Positions 45,156-53,795 of a DNA stretch of 64,000 bases are shown here, one piece after another; positions within the stretch are counted from its first letter, which is position 1, and each line of letters starts with the position of its first letter. A program made the translations under genes and the position numbers. Where the stretch lies: NCBI GenBank assembly GCA_038125665.1, contig JAYPEI010000003.1:1-64000 (forward strand), in the 5' to 3' direction. Origin of the DNA: CAILUG01 sp038125665 (GTDB taxonomy: Bacteria; Pseudomonadota; Gammaproteobacteria; Pseudomonadales; Pseudohongiellaceae). The notes beneath the pieces were generated by a model. It made no database searches. It worked only from the letters and a program-made list of their open reading frames with translations, and had not been told where the DNA came from.

Positions 45156-45650
45156 TCATCTTGAGGCAAGAGCAATCAGTTCTGGGAGTTTTATTCTCTT
45201 GGCCAAGCAAGACGCAAGATATGAGCCACTAAGCATTCCCATTAGGCTTGATATCACAATACAGTACTCTGGGATACCTAGTATTATACCCCCACCAACA
45301 GCAAAAAATAGACCTAGTATGGGCAAACCGTAAGTTATGAAACAGATCTGTACCAGCTTATCACCATGAATTTGCAAAGTAACTTTCTGACCTGGCTTTA
45401 ACTCTGGGTTCTGTCCTGCAATCCGTGAAAGCTCATGCGAACTGATTGACCAAGTTTTTTGCTTATTTTCGTTACAAACAGTTCGTTGACCACAGCTAAG
45501 ACAAATGGGCTGAGCCAAGATTGATAAACTTTTATCTGGTGAAACTATAGATTCCACAGAAAAAGCATGCGAAATGAGAGGTGTATTCGCTAGATAATAC
45601 ATCTCAATACTCTGCACAACATTTGAGGGTTTTTTGTCCTTTGAACCCAT
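45156..45650 (-). CDS. rseC: RseC/MucC family SoxR-reducing / sigma-E regulatory protein
   Basis: Inner-membrane protein of the sigma-E operon; family members help reduce SoxR or modulate sigma-E. The 164-residue protein has cysteines in ICLSCGQRTVC, then HGDKLVQICFITYGLPILGL and a second hydrophobic span (YCIVISSLMGMLSGSYLASC). It directly follows rseA; rseB (mucB), normally between them, is absent, and mucD does not follow. Confidence 0.87.
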   Translation of the reverse strand: MGSKDKKPSNVVQSIEMYYLANTPLISHAFSVESIVSPDKSLSILAQPICLSCGQRTVCNENKQKTWSISSHELSRIAGQNPELKPGQKVTLQIHGDKLVQICFITYGLPILGLFFAVGGGIILGIPEYCIVISSLMGMLSGSYLASCLAKRIKLPELIALASR

Positions 45651-45682
45651 TATTAAGTATTTTCTTTATCTGCTTCTTTCAT

Positions 45683-46396
45683 TTAGTCATTTAGTTGAGG
45701 ATTTTTTCCTAGCCCATCAACAAAAGACTGATTGGAGGTGCCCTCTGATGATTCCTCCTCTGAGAATACATAGGGCTGGGCAAAAGGCCCTTGTATAAGA
45801 TTTTGTCCAAATGGCTGGTGACTATACTGAAGCACAGCTTGGCGAATTCTATTTTGCTCTCGCGCATCGACACTAACTGTCCGAGTCAAAACATCCGAAT
45901 TAAATTCACCACCTAGCTTAGGCAATGCAAGACTATTTTTCTCCCTACCCGTTTTTGCAAGCAGCTGCGATTCATAAGCATCATTACCTAGCTGGGCACC
46001 TAAAAAAAGAACAGTAAAGGCGACAGAGGCAGCTATAGCACCTTGACCAGCCATACTCAACAGCTTTAATGAGTAGTAGATTTTTGATTTTCTTGGAGGC
46101 TCCACATTTTTCAGACCAGCTCTTATGCCTTGAAGAAGATTAGTTTTCGGTGTGACTTGATTGCCCTGATGAAGCAGATCACTGACAATCTGATATCGTC
46201 TCCATTTGTTTAGAATACTTCGACTATCCCCAATATCCTCCGACAACGATTCAAAAGGCTGGCTGGTTCTATTTGAGTCAAATTCTAGAACTTTTAAAAC
46301 TCGACGAATCTCTAACTCGCTCGCTTCACCATCTTTCAACGCTGAAAGTGTTTCCAATACGTCACTAGAGATTCTCGTAACCTTTTGTTTAGTCAA
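45683..46396 (-). CDS. rseA: Anti-sigma-E factor RseA/MucA-like
   Basis: Single-span protein expected to hold sigma-E at the membrane until proteolysed. The N-terminal anti-sigma region has LSALKDGEASELEIRRVL and DSRSILNKWRRYQIVSDLL, matching the RseA_N pattern. One transmembrane segment (about GAIAASVAFTVLFLGAQLG) is followed by a periplasmic part rich in Asn, Gln and Ser. I start at the TTG at 46396, with AAAGG eight bases upstream, giving 237 residues; an in-frame TTG at 46435 is less likely. It lies 155 bases after rpoE, a longer gap than usual in this operon. Confidence 0.82.
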   Translation of the reverse strand: MTKQKVTRISSDVLETLSALKDGEASELEIRRVLKVLEFDSNRTSQPFESLSEDIGDSRSILNKWRRYQIVSDLLHQGNQVTPKTNLLQGIRAGLKNVEPPRKSKIYYSLKLLSMAGQGAIAASVAFTVLFLGAQLGNDAYESQLLAKTGREKNSLALPKLGGEFNSDVLTRTVSVDAREQNRIRQAVLQYSHQPFGQNLIQGPFAQPYVFSEEESSEGTSNQSFVDGLGKNPQLND

Positions 46397-46551
46397 GATT
46401 ATTACCTTTAATAAAACGAATTTTGAGCATAACAAATTTCTTTAAAGAATTAAAATATAACCAGTAAAATTGGATATAAATTACATTTAATCCATAAACC
46501 TTGAGACAACTCATTCCTAGAATAATTCCCTAATTTTCTAATTTTTTCTTA

Positions 46552-47154
46552 TTATTTCCCCAAATATGGCTGAATAGTGGCATCTATGGCCTCTCTAGCA
46601 CGAAATATTCTCGATCTTACTGTTCCCACTGGCGAATTCATTACTTGTGCAATTTCTTCATAACTTAGGCCATTGAACTCCCTTAGAGTAAAGGCTGTTC
46701 TTAACTCTTCTGGCAATCTTTGAATGACAAGATGTATTTGGTTACGTAGCTCTTCCACTAATTGAGCGTTTTCTGGATTTTCCACTTGGACCAAAGGTTC
46801 TGGTACTTGAGTTTGAGACCCATCATCAATATCGATATCTGAACTCGGAGGACGCCTCCCCATGGCTGACAAATAGTTTTTTGCTGTGTTAAGAGCGATA
46901 CGATAAAGCCAAGTATAGAAAGAGCTTTCTCCACGAAACCCAGATAATGCTTTATAAGCTTTGATAAAAACTTCTTGGGCAACATCTTCTGCCTCATGTG
47001 GATCCCTGACAAGACGTCTCACTAGAGATAGGATTTTCTGCTGATAACGGAGTACCAGCAAGTCATAGGCTTCCTGTCTACCCTTAAAAATATGTTCAAT
47101 CAATACTTGATCAGTATCTTGGCTGCTTGGTTTTTGACCTACTGAACTGAGCAA
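46552..47154 (-). CDS. rpoE: RNA polymerase sigma-E factor (RpoE/AlgU)
   Basis: Extracytoplasmic-function sigma factor for envelope stress. The 200-residue protein has region 2 (YQQKILSLVRRLVRD; EAEDVAQEVFIKAYKAL; SSFYTWLYRIALNTAKNYL) and region 4 (LPEELRTAFTLREFNGL; SYEEIAQVMNSPVGTVRSRI). The start is TTG with a good AGGAG six bases upstream. It is divergent from nadB, as in E. coli and Pseudomonas. I could not see a convincing sigma-E-type promoter upstream. Confidence 0.96.
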   Translation of the reverse strand: MLSSVGQKPSSQDTDQVLIEHIFKGRQEAYDLLVLRYQQKILSLVRRLVRDPHEAEDVAQEVFIKAYKALSGFRGESSFYTWLYRIALNTAKNYLSAMGRRPPSSDIDIDDGSQTQVPEPLVQVENPENAQLVEELRNQIHLVIQRLPEELRTAFTLREFNGLSYEEIAQVMNSPVGTVRSRIFRAREAIDATIQPYLGK

Positions 47155-47244
47155 CTCACACTCCTGCCACGTATATTCGAATGTTGCTATTCAAAGTACT
47201 AAGCATACCCTAAAATATCATGTTTGGACCCTGTGTTGAAATCT

Positions 47245-48915
47245 ATGTCATTCTTGCGCGAACACCTTGTTGCAAAGGTTAAAGACCAAAAAGCTGACCA
47301 TAAACCCGATCATAGCACTGATGTACTTGTAATTGGTGGAGGGGCAGCGGGTCTAAGTATCGCATTAAAGGTAGCTGATTATGCAAAAGTTACCATAATC
47401 TCAAAAAATGCATTAAACCAAGGATCTACTTTTTATGCCCAAGGAGGTATAGCGGCTGTTCTAGATAAAGATGACAGCTTCTCTGCGCATGTTAGGGACA
47501 CTCTCATAGCAGGAGCAGGACTCTGCCATGAAAAGGTAGTGACTAGCACCGTAGAACGTGGCAAGGAATGCATCGACTGGTTAGTGAATCAGGGAGTAAA
47601 CTTTACTCGCGAAAAATCGAGTGACGGCATAAAGATTGGTCCTTATCATCTTAGTAAGGAAGGAGGACATTCACATCGCCGAGTCATTCATGCAGATGAT
47701 TCAACGGGCAAAGTGATTTTCGAAACTTTAGCAAATCGAGTCAATGAGCACCCCAATATTACTGTCATAACTCGACACATGGCTGTTGATTTACTGCTAG
47801 AAAAACTGAGTAACAGCGAGGCACGCTGCAGCGGAGCTTATGTTCTAGACGAAGATAACAATAAAGTTCTCACCTTCGCCTCCCGCTTTGTCGTACTAGC
47901 AACTGGCGGAGCAAGTAAAGCATATCTCTATACTTCAAATCCTGATGGAGCTTCTGGAGATGGGATCGCCATGGCATGGCGGGCAGGATGTCGTGTAGCC
48001 AACATGGAGTTTAATCAATTTCATCCCACTTGCTTACATCATCCACAAGACCGAAACTTCCTGATAACTGAGGCAATTCGTGGTGAGGGAGCTTATCTGC
48101 GAATGCCAGATGGGTCTCGTTTCATGGATAAATATCACCATCTAGCTGAATTAGCTCCTAGGGATGTGGTCGCAAGAGCCATTGATTCAGAGATGAAACG
48201 GACTGGTTGTGATTGTGTATTCCTGGACCTAAGACATTTAGAGGCCGACTTTATTCGTGGTCACTTCCCTAACATTTACCAAAGATGCTTAAAATTAGGT
48301 TTGAATATCTGTAAAGAACTAATACCAGTCGTACCTGCAGCCCACTACAGTTGTGGAGGAGTTCTTGTGGATACACATGGCCGAACCGACCTGCAGGGGT
48401 TATTCGCCATTGGAGAAACATCTTTCACAGGCCTTCATGGAGCGAACAGAATGGCAAGTAATTCACTGCTAGAATGTTTTGTCTTTGCTTTTGCTGCTGC
48501 GGAAATTATCACAAATGAATTACCCCATACTCACCTTGCCACAAAGATAACTCCCTGGGACGAATCGCAAGTAGTTGACTCAGATGAAGATATTGTCATT
48601 GCACACAACTGGGATGAAATTCGTCGATTCATGTGGGATTATGTCGGAATTGTTAGAACAGATAAACGTTTGCAACGCGCGCTCCATCGCATCAAATTAT
48701 TGCAAGACGAAATTTCTGATTATTACAGCAACTATCGAGTTTGTGTTCCGTTACTTGAACTACGGAATCTCACACTGGTAGCCGAACTAATCATTAGGTC
48801 TGCTTTAAACAGAAAAGAAAGTCGCGGGTTACATTACAGCCTTGATTATCCGCAACAAAGCGAAACCGCAGAAGATACAATTCTCTATCCCTTAACTAAG
48901 AAGAGTGAGCGCTAA
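47245..48915 (+). CDS. nadB: L-aspartate oxidase
   Basis: Flavoprotein of the succinate dehydrogenase/fumarate reductase family that oxidises aspartate to iminoaspartate for NAD synthesis. FAD-binding DVLVIGGGAAGLSIAL, substrate region STFYAQGGIAAV, EFNQFHPTCL, REGAYLR-like (here RGEGAYLRMPDG), PAAHYSCGGV and GLHGANRMASNSLLE are all present. The start is uncertain: TTG 47224, GTG 47233, TTG 47236 and ATG 47245 are in frame and none has a good ribosome site; I use the ATG (556 residues). Its 3' end overlaps the convergent sdhE by 20 bases. Confidence 0.94.
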   Translation: MSFLREHLVAKVKDQKADHKPDHSTDVLVIGGGAAGLSIALKVADYAKVTIISKNALNQGSTFYAQGGIAAVLDKDDSFSAHVRDTLIAGAGLCHEKVVTSTVERGKECIDWLVNQGVNFTREKSSDGIKIGPYHLSKEGGHSHRRVIHADDSTGKVIFETLANRVNEHPNITVITRHMAVDLLLEKLSNSEARCSGAYVLDEDNNKVLTFASRFVVLATGGASKAYLYTSNPDGASGDGIAMAWRAGCRVANMEFNQFHPTCLHHPQDRNFLITEAIRGEGAYLRMPDGSRFMDKYHHLAELAPRDVVARAIDSEMKRTGCDCVFLDLRHLEADFIRGHFPNIYQRCLKLGLNICKELIPVVPAAHYSCGGVLVDTHGRTDLQGLFAIGETSFTGLHGANRMASNSLLECFVFAFAAAEIITNELPHTHLATKITPWDESQVVDSDEDIVIAHNWDEIRRFMWDYVGIVRTDKRLQRALHRIKLLQDEISDYYSNYRVCVPLLELRNLTLVAELIIRSALNRKESRGLHYSLDYPQQSETAEDTILYPLTKKSER

Positions 48916-49165
48916 GTTTTGCGAAGTCTAAAATCTTTCGGAGTATATTTTGAAAACTACTATCATTAAGCTTTTGTCTACCAGTAAGCCACATATAGAG
49001 ATCCTGGTCCTCTTCAGCCATCAAGCGACGATAGTCGTCTAATAGCTCAGGGGACAGCTTATCCAGTTCAGAGCTAGCAAAAGGATTGAGCAGCAAATCT
49101 AATTCAAGCATACCTCTACGGCTGTGCCAGTATAGTCGTTTTAGTTCAGGTTTATCTGCGTACAA
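48896..49165 (-). CDS. sdhE: FAD assembly factor SdhE
   Basis: Small helical protein that promotes covalent flavin attachment to succinate dehydrogenase and fumarate reductase flavoproteins. The 89-residue protein has the key RGxxE motif in HSRRGMLELDLLL and the following helices (LSPELLDDYRRLMAEEDQDL; MWLTGRQ). TTG start with GAGGAGG seven bases upstream. In many relatives ygfX follows sdhE; here the gene instead runs into nadB from the opposite side. Confidence 0.93.
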   Translation of the reverse strand: MYADKPELKRLYWHSRRGMLELDLLLNPFASSELDKLSPELLDDYRRLMAEEDQDLYMWLTGRQKLNDSSFQNILRKILDFAKLSAHSS

Positions 49166-49305
49166 TATCTAACCTCCTCTTTGCTCAGAATAATCAATAG
49201 TTATTTGAGACTATACTGTTGTAGTATGTGAATATTTTATTTAATACTTTTTTCCAAGTATGAAGTTTCATTGCCTGTTATTTGCTTACCGAGAGAAGTA
49301 TAAGC

Positions 49306-49356
49306 ATGAATAATCAACGCAGCAAAATGTATAAAACTCCTGACGAATGCGCATAA
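49306..49356 (+). CDS. Possible 16-residue leader peptide upstream of ygfZ
   Basis: ATG-started frame encoding MNNQRSKMYKTPDECA, ending 12 bases before the ygfZ ATG, with GAGAGAAG seven bases upstream of its own start. There is no run of one amino acid that would suggest attenuation. It may be a small coupled upstream frame or chance. Confidence 0.25.
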   Translation: MNNQRSKMYKTPDECA

Positions 49357-49368
49357 AAAGGGTAAGGT

Positions 49369-50307
49369 ATGCCTAAGTTCATCACTACCAAAGACTATTT
49401 AGAACAAGTCTCTGTCACCGGAGAGGATGCCTATCGTCTACTTCAAGGTCAACTAACTTGTGATATTAGTGATATACCAGAACAAGGTTTTGTTATTGGC
49501 AGCGCTTTAAATAATAAAGGCAGAGTGATAGCTCCGTTTATGCTTTGTCAAACTTATGCTCAAAGTTACCTCCTACTGTTTCGACAGGGCCTTGCCGCAA
49601 TATTCATGGAACATTTGCAAAAGTACATACCCTTTTATCGATGCCAGATGCGGTCAGACACCACTAGATTAGCCTGGGCTGGAACAGGATCTGGTATACG
49701 CCGTGAGCTAACAAAAATGGGGGTGAGTTGTGCTGGAGAATTTACTCGCCAAGTACAAGAAACTCAGCAATTCTTCGATCTCTCCAATGCTGTCCCACAA
49801 CACGTCATAATCGAAGTTTTAGGAGATGCTCCCTCTCTGTATGAGCAATTGTTATCACAAGAACAAACAGTAGTCAGTAACCAACATTGGCAGGTTGCCT
49901 GCCTACAAAATGGATATTTCCCATTCACTTCAGAGGATTCGGGCAAGTATACACCCCAAGAACTTGCTTACGACACGAATGGCTTTGTCTCTTTCAATAA
50001 AGGTTGCTACACCGGCCAAGAAATTGTGGCCAGAATGCATTATCGAGGAAAACATAAGCACCAACTTATCTTGTTTCAAATTGCCTGTGATGATTCAGTC
50101 AGTCCTGACAATTTAGAAATCAAAATGTTCTCGAAAAACTCACCAGAAGGAATGATCCTACCTATCCTCAAAGCCTGCTTTTTACCCGAGCTTGGCTGTG
50201 TGGCACTAGCAAACGTCCCCATCCTAGAGACTCAACAGGCTTCTTACAACAGCAATGAAGGAGAGATCTTAAGCTCTCAAATTTTTCGCAAACGTAGAGA
50301 TGACTGA
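49369..50307 (+). CDS. ygfZ: Folate-binding tRNA-modifying protein YgfZ
   Basis: Tetrahydrofolate-binding protein that helps maintain certain Fe-S enzymes such as MiaB. The 312-residue protein has the family signature KGCYTGQEIVARMHYRGK (about residue 218) and N-terminal LLQGQLTCDISDI. It is divergent from sdhE, a widely conserved pairing. AAGGGTAAGG precedes the ATG. Confidence 0.92.
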   Translation: MPKFITTKDYLEQVSVTGEDAYRLLQGQLTCDISDIPEQGFVIGSALNNKGRVIAPFMLCQTYAQSYLLLFRQGLAAIFMEHLQKYIPFYRCQMRSDTTRLAWAGTGSGIRRELTKMGVSCAGEFTRQVQETQQFFDLSNAVPQHVIIEVLGDAPSLYEQLLSQEQTVVSNQHWQVACLQNGYFPFTSEDSGKYTPQELAYDTNGFVSFNKGCYTGQEIVARMHYRGKHKHQLILFQIACDDSVSPDNLEIKMFSKNSPEGMILPILKACFLPELGCVALANVPILETQQASYNSNEGEILSSQIFRKRRDD

Positions 50308-50461
50308 TAAATTCATTGTTCCTTTATTGAGCATTTACCAAAAATTGTGGTTATGACAGATATCACTCGACTAATGCATAGCAAGATTAAGTGCTGGTTT
50401 TGAGGTAGAAAAGGTAATCTAGGATACTTCTAAAGAATCAGCAAGGTTGATAAGGATAAAT

Positions 50462-50538
50462 TGGTCGGAGTGGCCGGATTTGAACCGACGACCACCACAC
50501 CCCCAGTGTGGTGCGCTACCAGGCTGCGCTACACTCCG
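50462..50538 (-). tRNA. tRNA-Pro (anticodon GGG)
   Basis: Complete cloverleaf on the minus strand: acceptor CGGAGTG/CACTCCG, anticodon loop CTGGGGG in stem CCACA/TGTGG giving GGG, T arm GTCGGTTCAAATCCGGC, and encoded CCA at 50462-50464. A TATAAT at 50554-50559 is about 16 bases upstream of the 5' end, without a clear -35. It follows the merR gene at the end of the pheST-ihfA block, as in Pseudomonas. Confidence 0.95.
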
Positions 50539-50610
50539 AATTGAACATTGTAAATTATAACTATTGAATGAGAACAAGCACAGACTTGCCAGTACTTAAT
50601 TTTAGCAGAG

Positions 50611-51057
50611 TCAATTGAGCATTTTTAGAACTGCTTCGACCTCATTGATCAGCTCACCGAGATGAGCCCTTAGCTCAGCTTTCTTAATTTCATGTTTAGA
50701 TTGATGGTGTGATGACAAATCATGAGTTTTCGGATCTACAGAGCTAAAAGTTGTCGCTTGAACAAGATATGCGGCCAACTCTGAGTTGGAGGAATTTTGT
50801 AACTGCTGTCTAGCTCCACCAATCGTAAAGCCATGCTCATAAAGTAATGTTCTAATCTGACGGATAAGCAATACATCCTGACGTTGATAATAGCGTCTAT
50901 TACCTCGGCGCTTAACAGGCTTAAGCTGGGTAAACTCTTGTTCCCAATAACGCAAGACATGCGGCTTCACTTGACAAAGCTCGCTAACCTCACCAATAGT
51001 AAAATATCTTTTGGCAGGAATTTCAGGTAACTGGGAATTATTGCTGGGTTCCAGCAT
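50611..51057 (-). CDS. MerR-family transcriptional regulator next to ihfA
   Basis: A 148-residue protein with an N-terminal MerR winged helix (YFTIGEVSELCQVKPHVLRYWE; then RRGNRRYYQRQDVLLI) given here in parts of the conserved order, followed by a helical C-terminal part with no metal-binding cysteine cluster. Orthologues in this position, just after ihfA, are widespread in gammaproteobacteria, but their target is unknown to me. Its start overlaps the ihfA 3' end by 20 bases, so translation is probably coupled. Confidence 0.88.
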   Translation of the reverse strand: MLEPSNNSQLPEIPAKRYFTIGEVSELCQVKPHVLRYWEQEFTQLKPVKRRGNRRYYQRQDVLLIRQIRTLLYEHGFTIGGARQQLQNSSNSELAAYLVQATTFSSVDPKTHDLSSHHQSKHEIKKAELRAHLGELINEVEAVLKMLN

Positions 51058-51346
51058 TTTTCTCTACCTTGGCTTTGAGTTTCTGTCCTGGACGAAAAGT
51101 CACAACACGTCGTGCTTGTATAGGTATTTCCTCACCAGTCTTTGGGTTTCGTCCTGGGCGTTGCCGCTTGTCGCGGAGATCAAAATTACCGAAACCTGAG
51201 AGTTTTACTTGCTTGTTACCTTCCAGCGAAGCTCTGATTTCTTCGAAGAACTGCTCGACAAGCTCTTTTGCTTCACGCTTATTGAGGCCTAACTCCTCAA
51301 ATAAACGCTCTGCCATCTCGGCTTTGGTAAGTGAACCATTATTCAT
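51038..51346 (-). CDS. ihfA: Integration host factor subunit alpha
   Basis: DNA-bending protein subunit, partner of IhfB. The 102-residue protein has LTKAEMAERLFEELGLNKRE, VKLSGFGNFDLRDKRQRPG, and the DNA-intercalating arm with GRNPKTGEEIPIQARRVV including the proline. It is 26 bases after pheT in the conserved pheST-ihfA order. Confidence 0.97.
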   Translation of the reverse strand: MNNGSLTKAEMAERLFEELGLNKREAKELVEQFFEEIRASLEGNKQVKLSGFGNFDLRDKRQRPGRNPKTGEEIPIQARRVVTFRPGQKLKAKVEKNAGTQQ

Positions 51347-51372
51347 ACTTGAATCTCCAGGCCGCTGTGAAA

Positions 51373-53745
51373 TTAACGTAACTCAGCTTTAAATTTGTCT
51401 TGTAGGACCTTGATAATATTTTCGATTATTATATTGATGTCTTCATCAGTCAAGGTTCTTTCTCCATGTTGGAAATGGAGCCCCAAAGCAAGGCTTCTTT
51501 TTCCTACCTCAATATTGTTACCCTTGTACTCGTCAAAAATAAACACTGATTTCAAATCTCTACTGCCATTTTGAGATATTGTCTCCATGAGTTCAGTGGC
51601 ACTCACAGTCATAGGAAGTACCAGAGCCAAATCTCGTCTCACTGCTGGGAAACGAGAAAGTTCTCTCACTTTTGTAACAGAGCGGGCTTTCAAAATGTCT
51701 ACATCAAGTTCAGCTAAAAGAACTTTGCCGGGAATATCAAGTTTCTTGGCAATTTCTGGATTTAAGGCCCCTATCCATCCAGCGGCTACCCCTTGGCGTT
51801 CAATCAGAGCTGACTGTCCTACCTGCAGGGCGGGGTGGTTAGCGGCAACAAAACTCCATTCATCATAATCTTGTGTAGATAGTATTGCTTGTACATTACC
51901 CTTTAGATCGAAGAAATCTGCTAAGCGTGTGGGCTGCCCCCATTGCTCTGGTCCAACCTCCCCCCACAACAAACAAGATACTTTAGGAGTCTGTTTTAAG
52001 ATATTGTTTTTAAAGTAAAATGATAGTCCATACTCAAATATTTTTAGACTTGTTTGCTGACGATTCACATTGTGAACTAAGGTCTTAAGTAAGCCAGGCC
52101 ACAAAGTAAGACGCATCTCTGCCATCTCCTGACTAATTGGATTAGCCAGTGCAAGTCCGGGAGTTTGAGAAGTTGACAATGCAGAGTTCAGTTCAGATTC
52201 TACGAAGCTATAGGTAATTACTTCTTGAAAGCCTAAATTCACCATTGCCTCACGTAAGCTTCGTGAAGACAATTCAGTCTCATAAGCAGGACGAAGACTC
52301 ATCGGTATTATTGGCTTACTAGCCGGAATACGATCATAACCGTGAAGACGCGCTACCTCCTCGATAAGATCCTCTTCAACCTGAATATCGAATCGCCAGC
52401 TAGGCGGCATGAAATCCCAGCCATCCGCAGTTTCGTTAATAAGCTCCAAACCTAAACGTTCAAGTATGTGAAGAATTTCATTAGTTGCTAACGGAAACCC
52501 CAGCACTTTCTGACACCGTGATTTTCTGAGAGTGACTGGTGTTGCCTTTATCAATTCACCCTCTCTTAGAACCACAGGTCCTGCCTCACCACCTACAAGT
52601 TCAAGTAGTAACGCGGTTGCCCTCTCCATAGCTTCCGTTTGCTGATAATAATCAACTCCTCTTTCATAACGATGTGAAGAGTCTGTGTGCAAGCCATAAC
52701 TTCGAGCAATACCAGCTATCGCAAGAGGATTGAAAGCAGCAGCCTCAAGAAATATATCCTGGGTTGCATCACTCACTGCGCTTGGTCTGCCTCCCATGAT
52801 ACCGGCCATGGCAAGTACTCCGGACTCATCGGCTATAACTAAGGTATCAGTACGTAACTTTAGCTCTTTACCGTCGATCATAGTTATGGGCTCATCTGGC
52901 TTGGCCATACGAATAGAAATTTTCCCAGAGAGTTTAGCATTGTCAAAAGCATGCATGGGTTGCCCAAGCTCTAGTAACATCAAGTTTGTTACATCGACCA
53001 CAGGGTCTATACTGCGCACACCAGAGCGACGTAGTTTTTCCTTTAACCAAAGGGGCGACTCTGCATTCAGATTGATCCCTTTGATCACCCGCCCTAAGTA
53101 ACGCGGACATGCTTTTCTTTCTTGAATTTCTACTTCTCTGACGTCTCTGAGAGTTGCGTGGATAGTCTCATTTAGAACCGGCTCTGATATAGGTTTTGAC
53201 GTAAGAGCTGCAATTTCACGTGCAAGACCACGTACACTCAAACAATCACCTCTATTGGGAGTGAGATCAATTTCTATTGAAATGTCATCAAGTTCCAAGT
53301 AGCTCCTTAAATCGATACCCACTTGAGAGCTACTGGGAAGTTCTAGTAACCCACTTGCATCCTCGGAAAGGCCTAGTTCATCTGCAGAACACAACATGCC
53401 ATGAGATTCAACACCACGTAATTTTGCTTTTTTTATTTTAAAATCGACACCAAGCACTGCGCCTACTTTAGCAAAGGGGATTTTTATACCTGGCCGAGCA
53501 TTAGGCGCTCCACATACCACTTGGAACACATCAACACCATCAGTTACTCGACAAACGCTTAATTTATCTGCATCAGGATGAGGATCTGTGGCGAGTATTT
53601 CTCCTACAACAACACCAGTGAAAGGTTTGGCTACAGGCTCAACGTGATCCACCTCAAGACCAGACATATTAAGCAGCGCAACCAGGGTATCTTGCGAAAG
53701 CTCTGGCCTTACCCATTCGTGTAACCAAGACAAGCTCGTTTTCAT
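51373..53745 (-). CDS. pheT: Phenylalanine-tRNA ligase beta subunit
   Basis: Large subunit of the heterotetrameric PheRS. The 790-residue protein has the N-terminal tRNA-binding domain (VVVGEILATDPHPDADKLSV), the B3/B4 editing region, the B5 domain, the catalytic-like core, and the C-terminal FDX-ACB domain (ELSRFPAVRRDLALVLP onward) that binds tRNA-Phe. Full length. Gap from pheS is 50 bases. Confidence 0.97.
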   Translation of the reverse strand: MKTSLSWLHEWVRPELSQDTLVALLNMSGLEVDHVEPVAKPFTGVVVGEILATDPHPDADKLSVCRVTDGVDVFQVVCGAPNARPGIKIPFAKVGAVLGVDFKIKKAKLRGVESHGMLCSADELGLSEDASGLLELPSSSQVGIDLRSYLELDDISIEIDLTPNRGDCLSVRGLAREIAALTSKPISEPVLNETIHATLRDVREVEIQERKACPRYLGRVIKGINLNAESPLWLKEKLRRSGVRSIDPVVDVTNLMLLELGQPMHAFDNAKLSGKISIRMAKPDEPITMIDGKELKLRTDTLVIADESGVLAMAGIMGGRPSAVSDATQDIFLEAAAFNPLAIAGIARSYGLHTDSSHRYERGVDYYQQTEAMERATALLLELVGGEAGPVVLREGELIKATPVTLRKSRCQKVLGFPLATNEILHILERLGLELINETADGWDFMPPSWRFDIQVEEDLIEEVARLHGYDRIPASKPIIPMSLRPAYETELSSRSLREAMVNLGFQEVITYSFVESELNSALSTSQTPGLALANPISQEMAEMRLTLWPGLLKTLVHNVNRQQTSLKIFEYGLSFYFKNNILKQTPKVSCLLWGEVGPEQWGQPTRLADFFDLKGNVQAILSTQDYDEWSFVAANHPALQVGQSALIERQGVAAGWIGALNPEIAKKLDIPGKVLLAELDVDILKARSVTKVRELSRFPAVRRDLALVLPMTVSATELMETISQNGSRDLKSVFIFDEYKGNNIEVGKRSLALGLHFQHGERTLTDEDINIIIENIIKVLQDKFKAELR

Positions 53746-53795
53746 TGCCTCTCCTTAAATCTGCAACAGCCCACGGATTGATACATTTAGGGTTA

